Source: JACVRW01 sp963837445 (GTDB taxonomy: Bacteria; Actinomycetota; Thermoleophilia; Solirubrobacterales; Thermoleophilaceae). Taken from it: 64,000 nt of DNA. A program made the position numbers and the translations under genes. The notes under the pieces were generated by a model. That model was not told the DNA's origin, made no database searches, and saw only the letters and a list, made by a program, of their open reading frames with translations. Every line of letters starts with the position of its first letter. Within the stretch, counting starts at the first letter, position 1. Positions 25,630 to 35,229 of the stretch are shown in pieces. Location of the stretch: positions 186,001 to 250,000 of the forward strand of contig CAWINK010000003.1 of NCBI GenBank assembly GCA_963837445.1, given 5' to 3'.

Positions 25630-27271
25630 CAAGGGGCCGCACCAGCCGCTCGACCTCGGCGGCATCGCTCGCCTCCAGCGCCTGGCCCGCGAGCGCCTGC
25701 GCTTCTCCATAGTCGAGCGCCCGCACCCAGGCGCGCACGGCCCCCACTCGTGCTGCCCCCACGCTCAGCTCGTTCGCCCCGAGACCCATGAGCAGGGGCA
25801 CGGCCAGTGGGTCCGACGCCGCTTCTCCGCACACCTCCAGCGGGATATCGGCCGCGCGCGCGGCGTGCGCGGTCGCTGCGATGTGACCGAGCACCCGCGG
25901 GTCGTGAGCCGGCGCCTCGCCGTGCGCGAACCGATCGGTGCCAAGGGTGGCGTGGGTCAGGTCGTTGGTGCCGATGCTGAGGAAGTCGGACACAGCCGCG
26001 ATCTCGGCTGCGGCGGAGGCAGCCTCGGGTAGCTCGATCATCGCCCCGAGCTCGAGCTCCCCGCCGAATGCGGCGAGAATCGCGCGAGTGACGGTCACAT
26101 CGCCGGCCGACCTAACCATCGGGAGCAGGATGCGCACGTCGCCATCGCGCGCCACCTCCGCGATGGCGGCAAGCTGGGCGCGGAACGCCCCTGGGTAGGC
26201 CAGCAGCAGCTCGATGCCGCGGCGGGGCTCGCCGCGCAGGAACGGCGGGATCTTGTCGCCGCCGAAGTCGAGGACCCGCACGGTGGCAGTGCGCCCGGCC
26301 AGGTCCGCAAGCAGCGGGCCGAGCATCCGCATGTGCTGCGCTCGCGATGGCCAGGCCGGCGCATCCAGAAAGGCGAGTTCGGTGCGGATCAGGCCGGCAC
26401 CCTCGGCCCCGGCGGCCAATCCAGCATGTATCTCGGCCGGCGTTGCGGCGTTCACGAGTACCCGGACGCGGCGTCCGTCGAGCGTCACCGCGGGAAGGGC
26501 GCTGTCGGATCGCTCACGCGCGCGCGCGTCCGCGAGATCCTTGAGCGCAGCGCCGGCAAGCTCCGCGCGCGAGGCGGACGGCTCGAGGATCACCGTGCCC
26601 TCACCGCCGTCGACCACGATCCGCGTGCCCTCGGTGATCCGAAGCAGCTCCCGACCCGCCAGCGCGGTCATCGGAATGCCGAGCGAGCGCGCCACGATTG
26701 CCGCATGCGCGGTCACGCCCCCGCCGGAGAGCGCGATGCCCGCGAGCTGGTCTCCGTGCTCCGCCACATCCGCCGGCCCAAGGTCCTCCGCCACCAGGAT
26801 GTAGCCCCCGCCGTTCGTCTCCACCTTCTCCGGCGCGCCAGCGGCGATCCGGGCCGCGCGACGCCCCAGCGAGCGCACGTCGTCGGCTCGAGCAGCCAGC
26901 ACGGCGTCCGGCAGCCCTGCGATCGCCGCGGCATGCTCCGCGGTCGCCCCGAGCAGCGCGGCGGTCGCCGGAAGGCCTAGCTCCCTCACGGCCACCTCCA
27001 CAGCCGCCTCGAGGACGGGGTCGGCGGCCATGAGCGCGCCGGTTTCAACTATCTCCGCGTCGTCGGCCCGTCCCTGCTCGCGAAGCCGGGCCGCGATCTG
27101 CTCGAGCTCCGCGGCAGCCTGCCGGAGCGCGTGGCTGGCGTGCTCGGCCTCGGCCTCCGGGGTTTGCAGCGGGTCACGCGCGGTGCCCTCCGAGGGATGG
27201 GAGAGGACCCGCGCGTGCCCGATCGCGAGCCCGGGCGACGCGGGCGCGCCGCTCAGAACCCGCTCGCTCAT
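25619..27271 (-). CDS. ptsI: PTS enzyme I (PEP-protein phosphotransferase)
   Basis: 550 aa, full length. An N-terminal swivelling domain contains LSGGGVTAHAAIVARSLGIP, with the phosphorylated His in the GGxTxHxAI motif. The C-terminal PEP-binding TIM barrel has GAEGAGLIRTELAFLDA, VRVLDFGGDKIPPFL, FLSIGTNDLTHATLGTDR and LEVCGEAASDPL (active-site Cys). It starts the PEP to HPr to DhaM chain. ATG at 27271 shares a base with the dhaL stop (TGATG). It is the last gene of glpF-dhaK-dhaL-ptsI. No sugar-specific EII genes are nearby, so it may serve mainly the DHA kinase. Confidence 0.93.
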   Translation of the reverse strand: MSERVLSGAPASPGLAIGHARVLSHPSEGTARDPLQTPEAEAEHASHALRQAAAELEQIAARLREQGRADDAEIVETGALMAADPVLEAAVEVAVRELGLPATAALLGATAEHAAAIAGLPDAVLAARADDVRSLGRRAARIAAGAPEKVETNGGGYILVAEDLGPADVAEHGDQLAGIALSGGGVTAHAAIVARSLGIPMTALAGRELLRITEGTRIVVDGGEGTVILEPSASRAELAGAALKDLADARARERSDSALPAVTLDGRRVRVLVNAATPAEIHAGLAAGAEGAGLIRTELAFLDAPAWPSRAQHMRMLGPLLADLAGRTATVRVLDFGGDKIPPFLRGEPRRGIELLLAYPGAFRAQLAAIAEVARDGDVRILLPMVRSAGDVTVTRAILAAFGGELELGAMIELPEAASAAAEIAAVSDFLSIGTNDLTHATLGTDRFAHGEAPAHDPRVLGHIAATAHAARAADIPLEVCGEAASDPLAVPLLMGLGANELSVGAARVGAVRAWVRALDYGEAQALAGQALEASDAAEVERLVRPLVSR

Positions 27272-27924
27272 CAGCTGTCCTGCTCGACCGCCCGCTGGAG
27301 CGCGGCCATGATGAGCGCTGCCGAGGTCGCGCCGGGGTCCTGGTGTCCGATCGAGCGCTCCCCGAGGTACGACGCGCGGCCCTTGCGCGCCTGCAGCGGC
27401 ACCGTCGCCTTTGCTCCGCACTCCGCCGCCTCTGTCGCAGCGGAGAGCGCGGTCTCGAGCGGCTCACCCGAGTCGAGCGCGGCCGCGAGGGCGTCGATTG
27501 CAGGACCGAGCGCGTCGACCATCGTCTTGTCGCCCGGCTGGGCAGCACCGAGCTCCACGACTCCGTCGAGCGCGGCTCGAAGCGCGACGACCAGATCCTG
27601 GCCGTCGAGCTCCTGCTTATCGCCGAGCGCACGGCCCGCCCGGCGGAACGCGGTCCCCCAGAGTGGGCCGCTCGCGCCGCCCACGGTCGACACAAGCGTC
27701 TTTCCCGCGAGGGTCAGGAGCTTCCCTGGCGGGAGCGACCCATCCTGGGCGGCCAACGCCTTGCCGACCGCCTCGAAGCCGCGGTCCATGTTCACGCCGT
27801 GGTCGCCGTCGCCGATCGCGGCGTCCAGCTGGGTCAGGTAGTCGCGCCGATCCTTGACGGACTCCGCGATCGTGGTCATCCAGGCGTGGATCGTTGTGGT
27901 GCGCACCGCGGCTCCTGCAATCAC
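27271..27924 (-). CDS. dhaL: Dihydroxyacetone kinase subunit DhaL
   Basis: 217 aa. LDAAIGDGDHGVNMDRGFEA is the DhaL Mg/ADP-binding Asp cluster; STVGGASGPLWGTAFRRAG and AAQPGDKTMVDALGPA are further family motifs, with RKGRASYLGERSIGHQDPGA near the C-terminus. DhaL holds ADP permanently as a cofactor that is rephosphorylated by DhaM and transfers phosphate to DHA bound on DhaK. GTG at 27924 is the first start; a later internal ATG would remove about 15 residues. It lies 6 bp after dhaK and overlaps ptsI. Confidence 0.92.
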   Translation of the reverse strand: MIAGAAVRTTTIHAWMTTIAESVKDRRDYLTQLDAAIGDGDHGVNMDRGFEAVGKALAAQDGSLPPGKLLTLAGKTLVSTVGGASGPLWGTAFRRAGRALGDKQELDGQDLVVALRAALDGVVELGAAQPGDKTMVDALGPAIDALAAALDSGEPLETALSAATEAAECGAKATVPLQARKGRASYLGERSIGHQDPGATSAALIMAALQRAVEQDS

Positions 27925-27930
27925 CGGCTT

Positions 27931-28947
27931 CTACGCTCCCCAGTGGAGCGCCGGAGTGTGGACGGGAGCATCCCACAGGGCGGTCAGCTCGTCATCCAGC
28001 TCGAGCAGTGTCAACGACGCACCGGCCATCTCGAGCGAGGTGATGTAGCTGCCCACCAGGCGACGCTCGGGACGCAGGCCGCGCTCGCGCAGCCGGCGCT
28101 CGATCTCCCCGTAGAGGACGTAGAGCTCGAGCTGCGGGGTGCCGCCCATGCCGTTCACGAACGGCAGGACCGCCGCTCCGTCGGCAGGTGCGAGGTCGCT
28201 CAGCACGGCCTCGAGCATCAGGTCCGCGATCTCCGAGGCGCTCCCGAGCGGCCGGCGCTCGCGCCCCGGCTCGCCATGGATGCCGACACCAACCTCCATC
28301 TCCCCGTCGGGGAGGTCGAAGATGGGCGTGCCGGAGGCAGGCGGGGTGCACGAGGACAGCGCGACGCCATACGAGCGCGCCTTGTCGTTCACCAGCCGGG
28401 CGATGCCGGCCACCGAGGCGAGATCGTCGCCGCGCTCGGCCGCGGCTCCGGCGATCTTCTCCGCCAGCACCGTGGCCCCCACGCCGCGGCGACCCGCAGT
28501 GTAGAGGGAGTCCTGCACAGCCACGTCGTCGTCGATCAGCACGGACTCGACCTGAATCCCCTCGTCCTCCGCGTCCTCCGCGGCGAGTTTGAAGTTCATC
28601 ACGTCGCCCGTGTAGTTCTTGACGATGTGCACGACTCCCTTGCCGGCGTCGACAGCCTTCGTCGCCGCGAGCATCTGGTCCGGCACCGGCGAGGTGAAGA
28701 CCTCTCCAGGGCACGCGGCGTCCAGCATGCCGGGTCCCACGAAGCCGCCGTGCATCGGCTCGTGCCCTGAGCCGCCGCCCGAGATCAAGGCCACCTTGTC
28801 CCCAGGCGTGGCGCGGACGAGGATCTGGGCCTCGGCGTCGTAGCGGACCAGGTCGCCGTGTGCGGCGGCCAGCCCGGCGAGCGACTCCTTCACGATGTTC
28901 GCCGGATCGTTGAGGAGCTTCTTCATCGGTGTGGCGACAGTATTCAT
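27931..28947 (-). CDS. dhaK: Dihydroxyacetone kinase substrate-binding subunit DhaK
   Basis: 338 aa. MKKLLNDPANIVKESLAGLA, ALISGGGSGHEPMHGGFVG and VVHIVKNYTGDVMNFKLA are classic DhaK segments. VGVGIHGEPGRER has the His that binds dihydroxyacetone covalently as a hemiaminal. FVNGMGGTPQLELYVLYGE closes the fold. DhaK presents DHA to DhaL for phosphorylation to DHAP. ATG at 28947 follows an AGAGAGGA site. It is downstream of the glycerol facilitator by 12 bp. A glycerol dehydrogenase that would make DHA is not in the window. Confidence 0.95.
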   Translation of the reverse strand: MNTVATPMKKLLNDPANIVKESLAGLAAAHGDLVRYDAEAQILVRATPGDKVALISGGGSGHEPMHGGFVGPGMLDAACPGEVFTSPVPDQMLAATKAVDAGKGVVHIVKNYTGDVMNFKLAAEDAEDEGIQVESVLIDDDVAVQDSLYTAGRRGVGATVLAEKIAGAAAERGDDLASVAGIARLVNDKARSYGVALSSCTPPASGTPIFDLPDGEMEVGVGIHGEPGRERRPLGSASEIADLMLEAVLSDLAPADGAAVLPFVNGMGGTPQLELYVLYGEIERRLRERGLRPERRLVGSYITSLEMAGASLTLLELDDELTALWDAPVHTPALHWGA

Positions 28948-28959
28948 GTGCGGTCCTCT

Positions 28960-29745
28960 CTACTTCGCCGCGAGGGCTTCGACGGGGTCGGGATGCGTGA
29001 CGGCGCTCTCGATCGGCTGCTTGACCGTCCTCGGAGTGGCGAGGAAGTCGTAGGCGAACGCCGCCACTGCGGCTCCCAGCAAGCCCGGCACGATGTACAC
29101 CGGGATGATCTGGTTCCAGTGGGTGTCGCCGCCGGCGAACGTTGCCGCCAGCGCCGGGCCGATTGCGCGCGCCGGGTTGAGCGATGCGGCCGTGATCGGC
29201 CCGAGCACCATGATGATCGCGACCACGACGCCGCCGATCACGATGCCGGCAAAGTCTCCCGGCGAGCGCGAGTCGACGATCCCGAGGATCGCGAACATCA
29301 GGATCGCGGTACCGATGAACTCGGCGAAGATGGCCGAACCCCAGGTGTAGGTGTCCTCGTTGAAGGACGCCTGCCCGAGGCCCATGTCCACGCCGGTCTG
29401 GGTGAACAGCGCCCAGATTCCGAGCGCGCCCAGCGTGCCGCCCACGAGCTGCGCGCCCATGTAGGTGGGCACTTCCTTCCAGGGGAAGCGCTTCGTTGAT
29501 GCGAGCGCAAAGGTCACGGCGGGGTTGATATGACAGCCGGAGACCTTGCCGATCGCATAGACGAGCGCGGTGATCACCAGGCCGAACGCGAATGAGATCC
29601 CGAGCAGGTCGGACCCGTCGATCGCGGGGACCTTGTCGCCGGCCAAGACGAGCGTGGCGACGACGGACCCGGGACCTACGAGCACGAGCAGGGCGGTTCC
29701 CAGAGTCTCTGCAAGAGCTCGCTGGGAAAGGGTGTGCTCTTCCAC
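28960..29745 (-). CDS. glpF: Glycerol facilitator / aquaglyceroporin (MIP family)
   Basis: 261 aa, six membrane segments plus two half-helices carrying the NPA boxes SGCHINPAVTFAL and AASLNPARAIGPAL. The Arg after the second NPA forms the selectivity filter. It conducts glycerol, or DHA-like polyols, into the cell. GTG at 29745 has GGAGGAG just upstream. It is the first gene of glpF-dhaK-dhaL-ptsI. The IclR-type palindrome at 29773-29787 lies 27 bp upstream, in the expected promoter zone, implying substrate-controlled expression. Confidence 0.9.
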   Translation of the reverse strand: MEEHTLSQRALAETLGTALLVLVGPGSVVATLVLAGDKVPAIDGSDLLGISFAFGLVITALVYAIGKVSGCHINPAVTFALASTKRFPWKEVPTYMGAQLVGGTLGALGIWALFTQTGVDMGLGQASFNEDTYTWGSAIFAEFIGTAILMFAILGIVDSRSPGDFAGIVIGGVVVAIIMVLGPITAASLNPARAIGPALAATFAGGDTHWNQIIPVYIVPGLLGAAVAAFAYDFLATPRTVKQPIESAVTHPDPVEALAAK

Positions 29746-29772
29746 TTCTCCTCCTCTCGCGCTCGACTTCGA

Positions 29773-29787
29773 TTCGATAATGTCGAA
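29773..29787. promoter_or_regulatory. Putative IclR operator O3 upstream of glpF
   Basis: TTCGATAATGTCGAA, 14 of 15 bases identical to O1 at 24922. Its position just upstream of the glpF-dhaK-dhaL-ptsI operon suggests repression or activation by the divergent IclR protein. Confidence 0.7.
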
Positions 29788-29845
29788 CGCTGTTTCGCGC
29801 AAACTACCCCGACCTGAGGCTTGTGTCAAGTGCTGCGACCGCGCA

Positions 29846-29895
29846 AGGGGGTCAGGACCCCTTGAATCAAGGACACCTAAGGGGTCTGACCCCCT
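29846..29895. terminator. Paired GGGGTC/GACCCC palindromes after nuoN
   Basis: AGGGGGTCAGGACCCCTT at 29846-29863 and AAGGGGTCTGACCCCCT at 29879-29895 are each self-complementary and also complementary to one another, with a small CCTTG/CAAGG hairpin between them. The second arm overlaps the nuoN stop codon. It is likely a transcription terminator or RNA-stabilising structure. A related palindrome is found inside a coding region at 51717-51732. Confidence 0.55.
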
Positions 29896-31436
29896 AGTGG
29901 AGGCCGGGCAGCGAGCTGCCCACGTCGCGGGCGAGGTCGAACAGCGGGTCCGGATAGAGGCCGACGGCGATCGTGGCTGCCGCGAACAGCACGGCGACCG
30001 CCACCACCTCGGGCTGAGCACGGGCGTCGGCCTCGGGGGACCAGCCCGCCACGGGCCGCACGCGGCGCGGTGGGATGGTCGGCAGCTCGACCTCGTAGCG
30101 GCCCATCCACATGACGGCGATCAGGCGCAGGTAGTAGGCGAGCGAGATCACCGAGCCGATCACGATGGCGATGCCCAACCACGTGTATTCGCCGGCCACG
30201 GAGGCATCGATCAGATAGAACTTCCCGATGAAGCCGCCGGTGGCCGGGAAGCCCGCCAGCGACAGCATTGCGATCGTCATCGGCAACGCCAGCCAGGGCG
30301 AGATCGTGCCGAGATTCTCGAACGAGCGCAGGTCATCGCCGTGCTCGGAGACCCGTTCGCGGGCCACCACCACGGCGAACGCCGCCACGTTCATCAGCAG
30401 GTACACGACCAGGTAGAAGGCTGTGGCGCGCACACCGAGCTCCGTGCCGACCACGACGCCCGCCAGCAGGTAGCCGGCCTGCGCGACGCTCGACCACGCG
30501 AGCATTCGCTTCACCGAGCGCTGCGGGATCGCCCCGACGTTCCCGATCACGATGGTCACGGCGGCGAGCACGGCGAGCGCCGGGCCCCAGTCGAGCTGGG
30601 CGAGCCCGAACGCGTGGTCGAAGAGGCGGATGAACACCGCGAACGCGGCCGCCTTGGTGGCCACGGCCATGAAGGTCGTGATCGGCGTTGGGGCGCCCTG
30701 GTAGACGTCCGGCGTCCACTGGTGGAAGGGCGCCACCGACGCCTTGAACGCGAGGCCGGTCGCGCACAGCGCGACGCCCGTGAGGAGCAGCGGGTCCGAC
30801 GCGCTCACCTCATCGCTGCCGAGTGCCCTGGCGATTCGCGTCGAACTCCAACGCCCCGGTGGCGCCGTAGACCAGCGCGAGGCCGTACAGGAGCGTGGCC
30901 GACCCCACGGATCCCACCACCAGGTACTTCAGCCCGGCCTCGAGCGAGGTGCGCCGGTGCAGGTGCGTCGCACATAGGACGTAGAGCGGGATCGAGAGCA
31001 GCTCGAACCCGATGAACAGCGTCATCAGGCTCTCCGACTCGGCCAGCACGACCATCCCCGTGATCGACCCGAGCAGCAGCGCGTGGTACTCGCCGTGGCC
31101 GGCCTGCTCGGTGGCGAGCGAGCGCAGCGACAGCACGATGGTCACGAGCCCCGCTACGTAGAAGAGCATCGACATGCCAAGGGCGAGCGTGTCCACGCCC
31201 AGCGCGCCCTCGAGGATCGGATCGCGGTTGCCCGGCTCCCAGATCCAGATGGTGAGGCCGATGGCACCGACGAGGGTCACCGCGCTCAGCACCGGCACGA
31301 TCACGGCGCGCGCGAAGCGCGAGCCGAGCAGGCCCACCATCAGCACGATCACCGACCCGCCCGCGAGCGCGAACAGCGGCGAGAGCTCCTTGTAGTCGAT
31401 CGTCGGCGCCTGGGCCTGTGCGAGCAACGTGCTCAC
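29894..31436 (-). CDS. nuoN: NADH-quinone oxidoreductase subunit N, frameshifted near 30835
   Basis: Antiporter-like membrane subunit of complex I, expected about 513 aa. The 5' part runs MSTLLAQAQAPTIDYKELSP to GATGALEFDA, and the 3' part resumes with RALGSDEVSASDPLLLTG. It includes LAFKASVAPFHQWTPDVYQG (conserved Lys and proton-path residues), VKRMLAWSSVAQAGYLLAG and LSLAGFPATGGFIGKFYL. Removing one T of the TT at 30835-30836 restores the full protein. GTG at 31436 overlaps the nuoM stop. As last gene of the nuo operon it is followed by palindromic terminator-like sequence. The break is more likely a sequence error than gene decay because complex I genes are otherwise intact. Confidence 0.9.
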
Positions 31437-32915
31437 TTGATCACCGAGACCTCGGGATGGAGCGCCTGGATCTGCGCCGCCGTGGCCTGCTCGGTCCGGT
31501 CGACCACGAAGTGCGGATACACGCCGAGCGCGACGATCACGGCCACCAGCGGCGCGATCGCCGCCAGGTTGACGCGGTCGATCTCGGCGCGACTCCACCG
31601 CCGTGCCCACGCGCCCGTGCATGGTTCCCTGGTAGAGCCGGATCATGTAGACGGCCGCCAGCACCACGCCGACGCTCGCCACGAGCCCATAGACCAGCTG
31701 GTCCTCGAACGCGCCGAACAGGATCAGGATCTCGCCGACGAAGTTGCCCGACCCGGGCATCGCGAGCGTCGCGAGCGAGACGACCAGGAACAGCCCCGCC
31801 AGCACCGGGGCCCTGAACGCCATGCCGCCGAGCTCGGAGAGCGACTCGCTGCCGCGGGCCCGGATTGAGATCACGCCGAGGATCAGGAACAGCGGCACGG
31901 TCACGAGGCCGTGGTTCAGCATCTGGAAGAGCGCGCCCTGTGCGCCCTTCTCCTCCAGCGCGAAGATGCCCAGCACGATGAACCCGAGCTGGGCGATCGA
32001 CGAGTACGCCAGCACGAGCCGCACGTTGTCCTGCGAGAAGGCGAGGATCGACCCATAGAGGATCGAGAAGACCGCGACGATGATGAACAGCTCCTGCCAG
32101 TACTCCGCGCCGTCCGGCATCACGGGCAGCACGATGCGCAGGAAGCCGTAGACGCCGACCTTCGAGAGCACGCCTGAGAGCAGCGCCAGCACCGGGATCG
32201 AGGTGGAGCGGTAGGTCTCCGGGACCCAGCCGTGGAGCGGGAAGAGCGGTGCCTTCACGAAGAACGCGAGCGCGAACAGCAGCACGATCCAGTGCTGCGA
32301 GCCCTCCGGGATCGAGCGCTGCTGGAGCTCGGTCAACGAGAACGAGATCTCACCGCCCTCCGGCGTGGCGAGCACCCCGAGCGCGATCGCCGCGGCCATC
32401 ATCAGCAGCGAGCCCGACAGCGTGTAGATCACGAACTTGGTCGTTGCGCGCACGCGCTCGCCGGTGCCCCAGCCGCCGATCAGGAAGTAGAACGGCACCA
32501 GCATCAGGTCGAAGAAGACGATGAAGAGCGCGAGGTCCTGCGCCATGAAGGCACCGAGCACGGCGGTCTCTGCAAGCGCGAGGTGGAAGAAGAAGAGCCG
32601 CGGCCGGTCCAGCGCGCTGAACGCGGCCACCAGCGTGCACGGCACCCACGCGATTGCGGTCAGGGCGATCAGGAACAGATTCAGCCCGTCGACGCCTAGC
32701 TTGTAGCTGATGCCGAGCTCGCCGATCCACTCGTCGTCCGTGACCCACTGGAGCCCGCCGCCCGAGTCGAAGTCCACGAGCATGACGACCACGTACGCGA
32801 GCACCGCGAGCGGGCCGGCGAGCACCGCCGAGCGCGCGAGGCGGCCCGGGAGCATGGCCGCGACCAGGCCCGAGGCCAGCGGCAGGAACAGCACGATGGA
32901 CAGGTGGATGGTCAC
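31433..32915 (-). CDS. nuoM: NADH-quinone oxidoreductase subunit M, frameshifted near 31586
   Basis: Antiporter-like complex I subunit, expected about 493 aa. Motifs: YKLGVDGLNLFLIALTAIAW, AQDLALFIVFFDLMLVPFYFL (conserved Glu region replaced by Asp here), FFVKAPLFPLHGWVPETYRS (key Lys and His), LAYSSIAQLGFIVLGIF and MPGSGNFVGEIL. After VGTAVESR the frame shifts. Dropping one G of the GG at 31586-31587 gives EIDRVNLAAIAPLVAVIVAL, then a stop after VSVIK that overlaps the nuoN GTG. As written, the frame runs straight on into nuoN. GTG at 32915 overlaps the nuoL stop by 4 nt. Confidence 0.9.
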
Positions 32916-34921
32916 GAGCTGTTGATCAGGAAGTAGAGGGTCAGGGCGGCCACGCCGAGCAGGAGCAGAAGGGCGTACGCGCGCAGATAGCCCGTCTGGA
33001 TCGCGCGCGCAAAGGAGGTGCCCACTCGCACGACGCCGGTGGCGCCGCCCACGATCGTTCCCTGCACGAACTCGGTCTCGATCACGCGCCGGCTGAACCC
33101 GCCGACGGTGGCCACCGGCCGCACGAACATGGCCTCGTAGAGCTCGTCGAAGTACCACTTGTTCACGAGGAAGCCGTGCAGCCACGCGAAGCGCTCACGG
33201 GCGCGTGCCGCTGTGCCGGGGGTGCGCACGTAGACCCACCACGCGAGCCCGATCCCGAGGATGGCGATCGCGCCGCCCACGATCAGTCCGATGACCTCGG
33301 CCCCGTCGCTGGGCGCGGTGTCGTGGAAGCGCGAGTCGTGGAAAGTCGGCTCGAGGAACTTCTCGAGGATGTCGGACACCCCCGGGATCGCCACCACGCC
33401 TCCCACGATCGAGAGCAGCGCGAGCGGCCCCATCGCTGCCTTCATCGCCCCTGCCCGCTCCGCCACGTGGTGCTCCGGCCCGGGAAAGCCCACGTCCGTG
33501 TCCTCCGGCTCGCCGGTCATCGGATTCACCGGGTCGCCGTGCGCCAGGTGGCCGCCCTCCAGCTCGCGCGCCTCCGGCACCGGCTCTCCGAGGAACACCC
33601 GGAACACCATGCGGAACGCGTAGAACGCCGTGAGGAAGGCGCCGATGTAGCCGAAGATCGCCAGCACCACGTAGAGATCACCGCGGTTGACCGCGAAGGC
33701 GATGATCTCGTCCTTCGAGAAGAACCCGGCGGTGAGCGGGAAGCCCGCCAGTGCGAGCGCCCCGATGGTGAACGTGATGAATGTGAACGGCATCGCGCGC
33801 CGGAAGCCGCCCATGCGGTCCATGTCCTGGATGCCGGCCATCGCGCCGATCACCGAGCCGGCGCCCATGAAGAGCAGCGCCTTGAAGAACGCGTGCGTCA
33901 TCAGGTGGAAGAGCCCGGCGCCATACGCTGCGATCGACGCGCCCATCACCATGTAGCCGATCTGCGAGATCGTGGAGTACGCGATCACCCGCTTCAGGTC
34001 GGTGACCACGACCGCCACGGTGCCCGCGAACACGAGCGTGGCGCAGCCGATGATCGCGCCGACGTCGGCCGCCGTTGGGGCGAGCTCGAACAGCGGGTGC
34101 ATGCGCGCGATCAGGTACACGCCGGCCGTGACCATCGTGGCGGCGTGGATCAGCGCGGAGACCGGCGTGGGACCCTCCATGGCGTCCGGAAGCCAGGTGT
34201 GGAGCGGAAGCTGGGCCGACTTGGCGAAGGCGCCCACGAGGATCAAGAGGCAGGCCGCCACGAGCGTGCCGTCGTTCTGGCCGAACGCCTCGCCGGCGCC
34301 GTCGAACACGGTCAGGAAGTCGAGCGAGGAGAGGTTGTCGAGGATCAGGAACGCGGCCACCACGAGCGCCACGTCGCCGATCACGTTGATCACGAAGGCC
34401 TTGATGCCGGCCGCCACCGCCGTCTGGCGCCGGTACCAGAAGGAGATCAGCAGGTAGGAGGCCGCACCCACGAACGCCCAGCCGATGATCAGGATCACGA
34501 AGTTCGCGGCCAGGACCAGCAGCAGCATCGAGAACACGAAGAGGTTCAGGTAGCTGAAGTAGCGCGCGTAGCCGCCGTCGCCGCCCATGTAGGCGACGGA
34601 GTAGAGGTGGATCAGGAACGAGACTCCCGACACCACGAGGCACATGAACACCGACAGCGGATCCACGAGGATCGCGAGGTCGGCGCTGAAGTCACCCGTG
34701 GAGGCGTAGGTCCACAGGCTGTCCACCAGCTGGCGCTCCTCCTCGGGGTGGTCCTGCAGGTCGAACAAGGCGCCGATCGAGGCGAGGAACGACAGAAAGA
34801 TCGCGCCTGTGCCGATCCAACCGGGCAGCCGCCCCGGCAGCACTCGCCAGCCGAGCGCGATGATCAGCATCCCGGCGAGCGGGAAGGCGAGTACGAGCCA
34901 GCCGTAGGACGTGGCGCTCAT
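32912..34921 (-). CDS. nuoL: NADH-quinone oxidoreductase subunit L
   Basis: 669 aa, the largest antiporter-like subunit, carrying the long lateral helix of complex I. Key segments: YMGGDGGYARYFSYLNLFVFSM, GWAFVGAASYLLISFWY, AKSAQLPLHTWLPDAMEGPTP (Lys/His proton path), VSALIHAATMVTAGVYLI, IGYMVMGASIAAYGAGLFHL with THAFFKALLFMGAGSVI, and GFPLTAGFFSKDEII. The C-terminal third contains the linker helix and a last membrane helix ending TLYFLINSS. ATG at 34921 overlaps the nuoK stop (ATGA), and its stop overlaps the nuoM GTG. Confidence 0.97.
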   Translation of the reverse strand: MSATSYGWLVLAFPLAGMLIIALGWRVLPGRLPGWIGTGAIFLSFLASIGALFDLQDHPEEERQLVDSLWTYASTGDFSADLAILVDPLSVFMCLVVSGVSFLIHLYSVAYMGGDGGYARYFSYLNLFVFSMLLLVLAANFVILIIGWAFVGAASYLLISFWYRRQTAVAAGIKAFVINVIGDVALVVAAFLILDNLSSLDFLTVFDGAGEAFGQNDGTLVAACLLILVGAFAKSAQLPLHTWLPDAMEGPTPVSALIHAATMVTAGVYLIARMHPLFELAPTAADVGAIIGCATLVFAGTVAVVVTDLKRVIAYSTISQIGYMVMGASIAAYGAGLFHLMTHAFFKALLFMGAGSVIGAMAGIQDMDRMGGFRRAMPFTFITFTIGALALAGFPLTAGFFSKDEIIAFAVNRGDLYVVLAIFGYIGAFLTAFYAFRMVFRVFLGEPVPEARELEGGHLAHGDPVNPMTGEPEDTDVGFPGPEHHVAERAGAMKAAMGPLALLSIVGGVVAIPGVSDILEKFLEPTFHDSRFHDTAPSDGAEVIGLIVGGAIAILGIGLAWWVYVRTPGTAARARERFAWLHGFLVNKWYFDELYEAMFVRPVATVGGFSRRVIETEFVQGTIVGGATGVVRVGTSFARAIQTGYLRAYALLLLLGVAALTLYFLINSS

Positions 34922-35217
34922 CCGCGGAGCTCCGACATCTCGTCAATGTCGATGGGGAGCCGGTTGCGGTACATCGCCACGATGATCCCGAGGCCGATCA
35001 CCACCTCACATGCGGCAATCACCATCACGATCAACGCGAACACCTGGCCCGCCTCGTTGCCGTGCATGCGCGCGAACGCCACCAGCGCGAGGTTGCCCGC
35101 GTTCAGCATCAGCTCGAGGCAGAGCAGCACCACGAGCGGGTTGCGGCGGCTGATCACGCCGGCGGCCCCGATCGCGAAGATGAATGCCGAGAGGACGAGG
35201 TACCAGGTGATGTCCAT
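34918..35217 (-). CDS. nuoK: NADH-quinone oxidoreductase subunit K
   Basis: 99 aa, three membrane helices. WYLVLSAFIFAIGAAGVISR, NPLVVLLCLELMLNAGNLAL (conserved Glu in helix 2 required for proton pumping) and ALIVMVIAACEVVIGLGIIV (second conserved Glu) match the family over its full length. It lies 12 bp downstream of nuoJ; its stop overlaps nuoL. Part of the membrane arm of complex I. Confidence 0.97.
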   Translation of the reverse strand: MDITWYLVLSAFIFAIGAAGVISRRNPLVVLLCLELMLNAGNLALVAFARMHGNEAGQVFALIVMVIAACEVVIGLGIIVAMYRNRLPIDIDEMSELRG

Positions 35218-35229
35218 CTAGGGGGCCAC

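Noticed and set aside
33176..35221. 681-codon open frame on the plus strand
   Set aside because: Antisense to nuoL and nuoK; very His/Arg/Asp/Glu-rich composition typical of a frame opposite hydrophobic GC-rich genes; no start context or homology.
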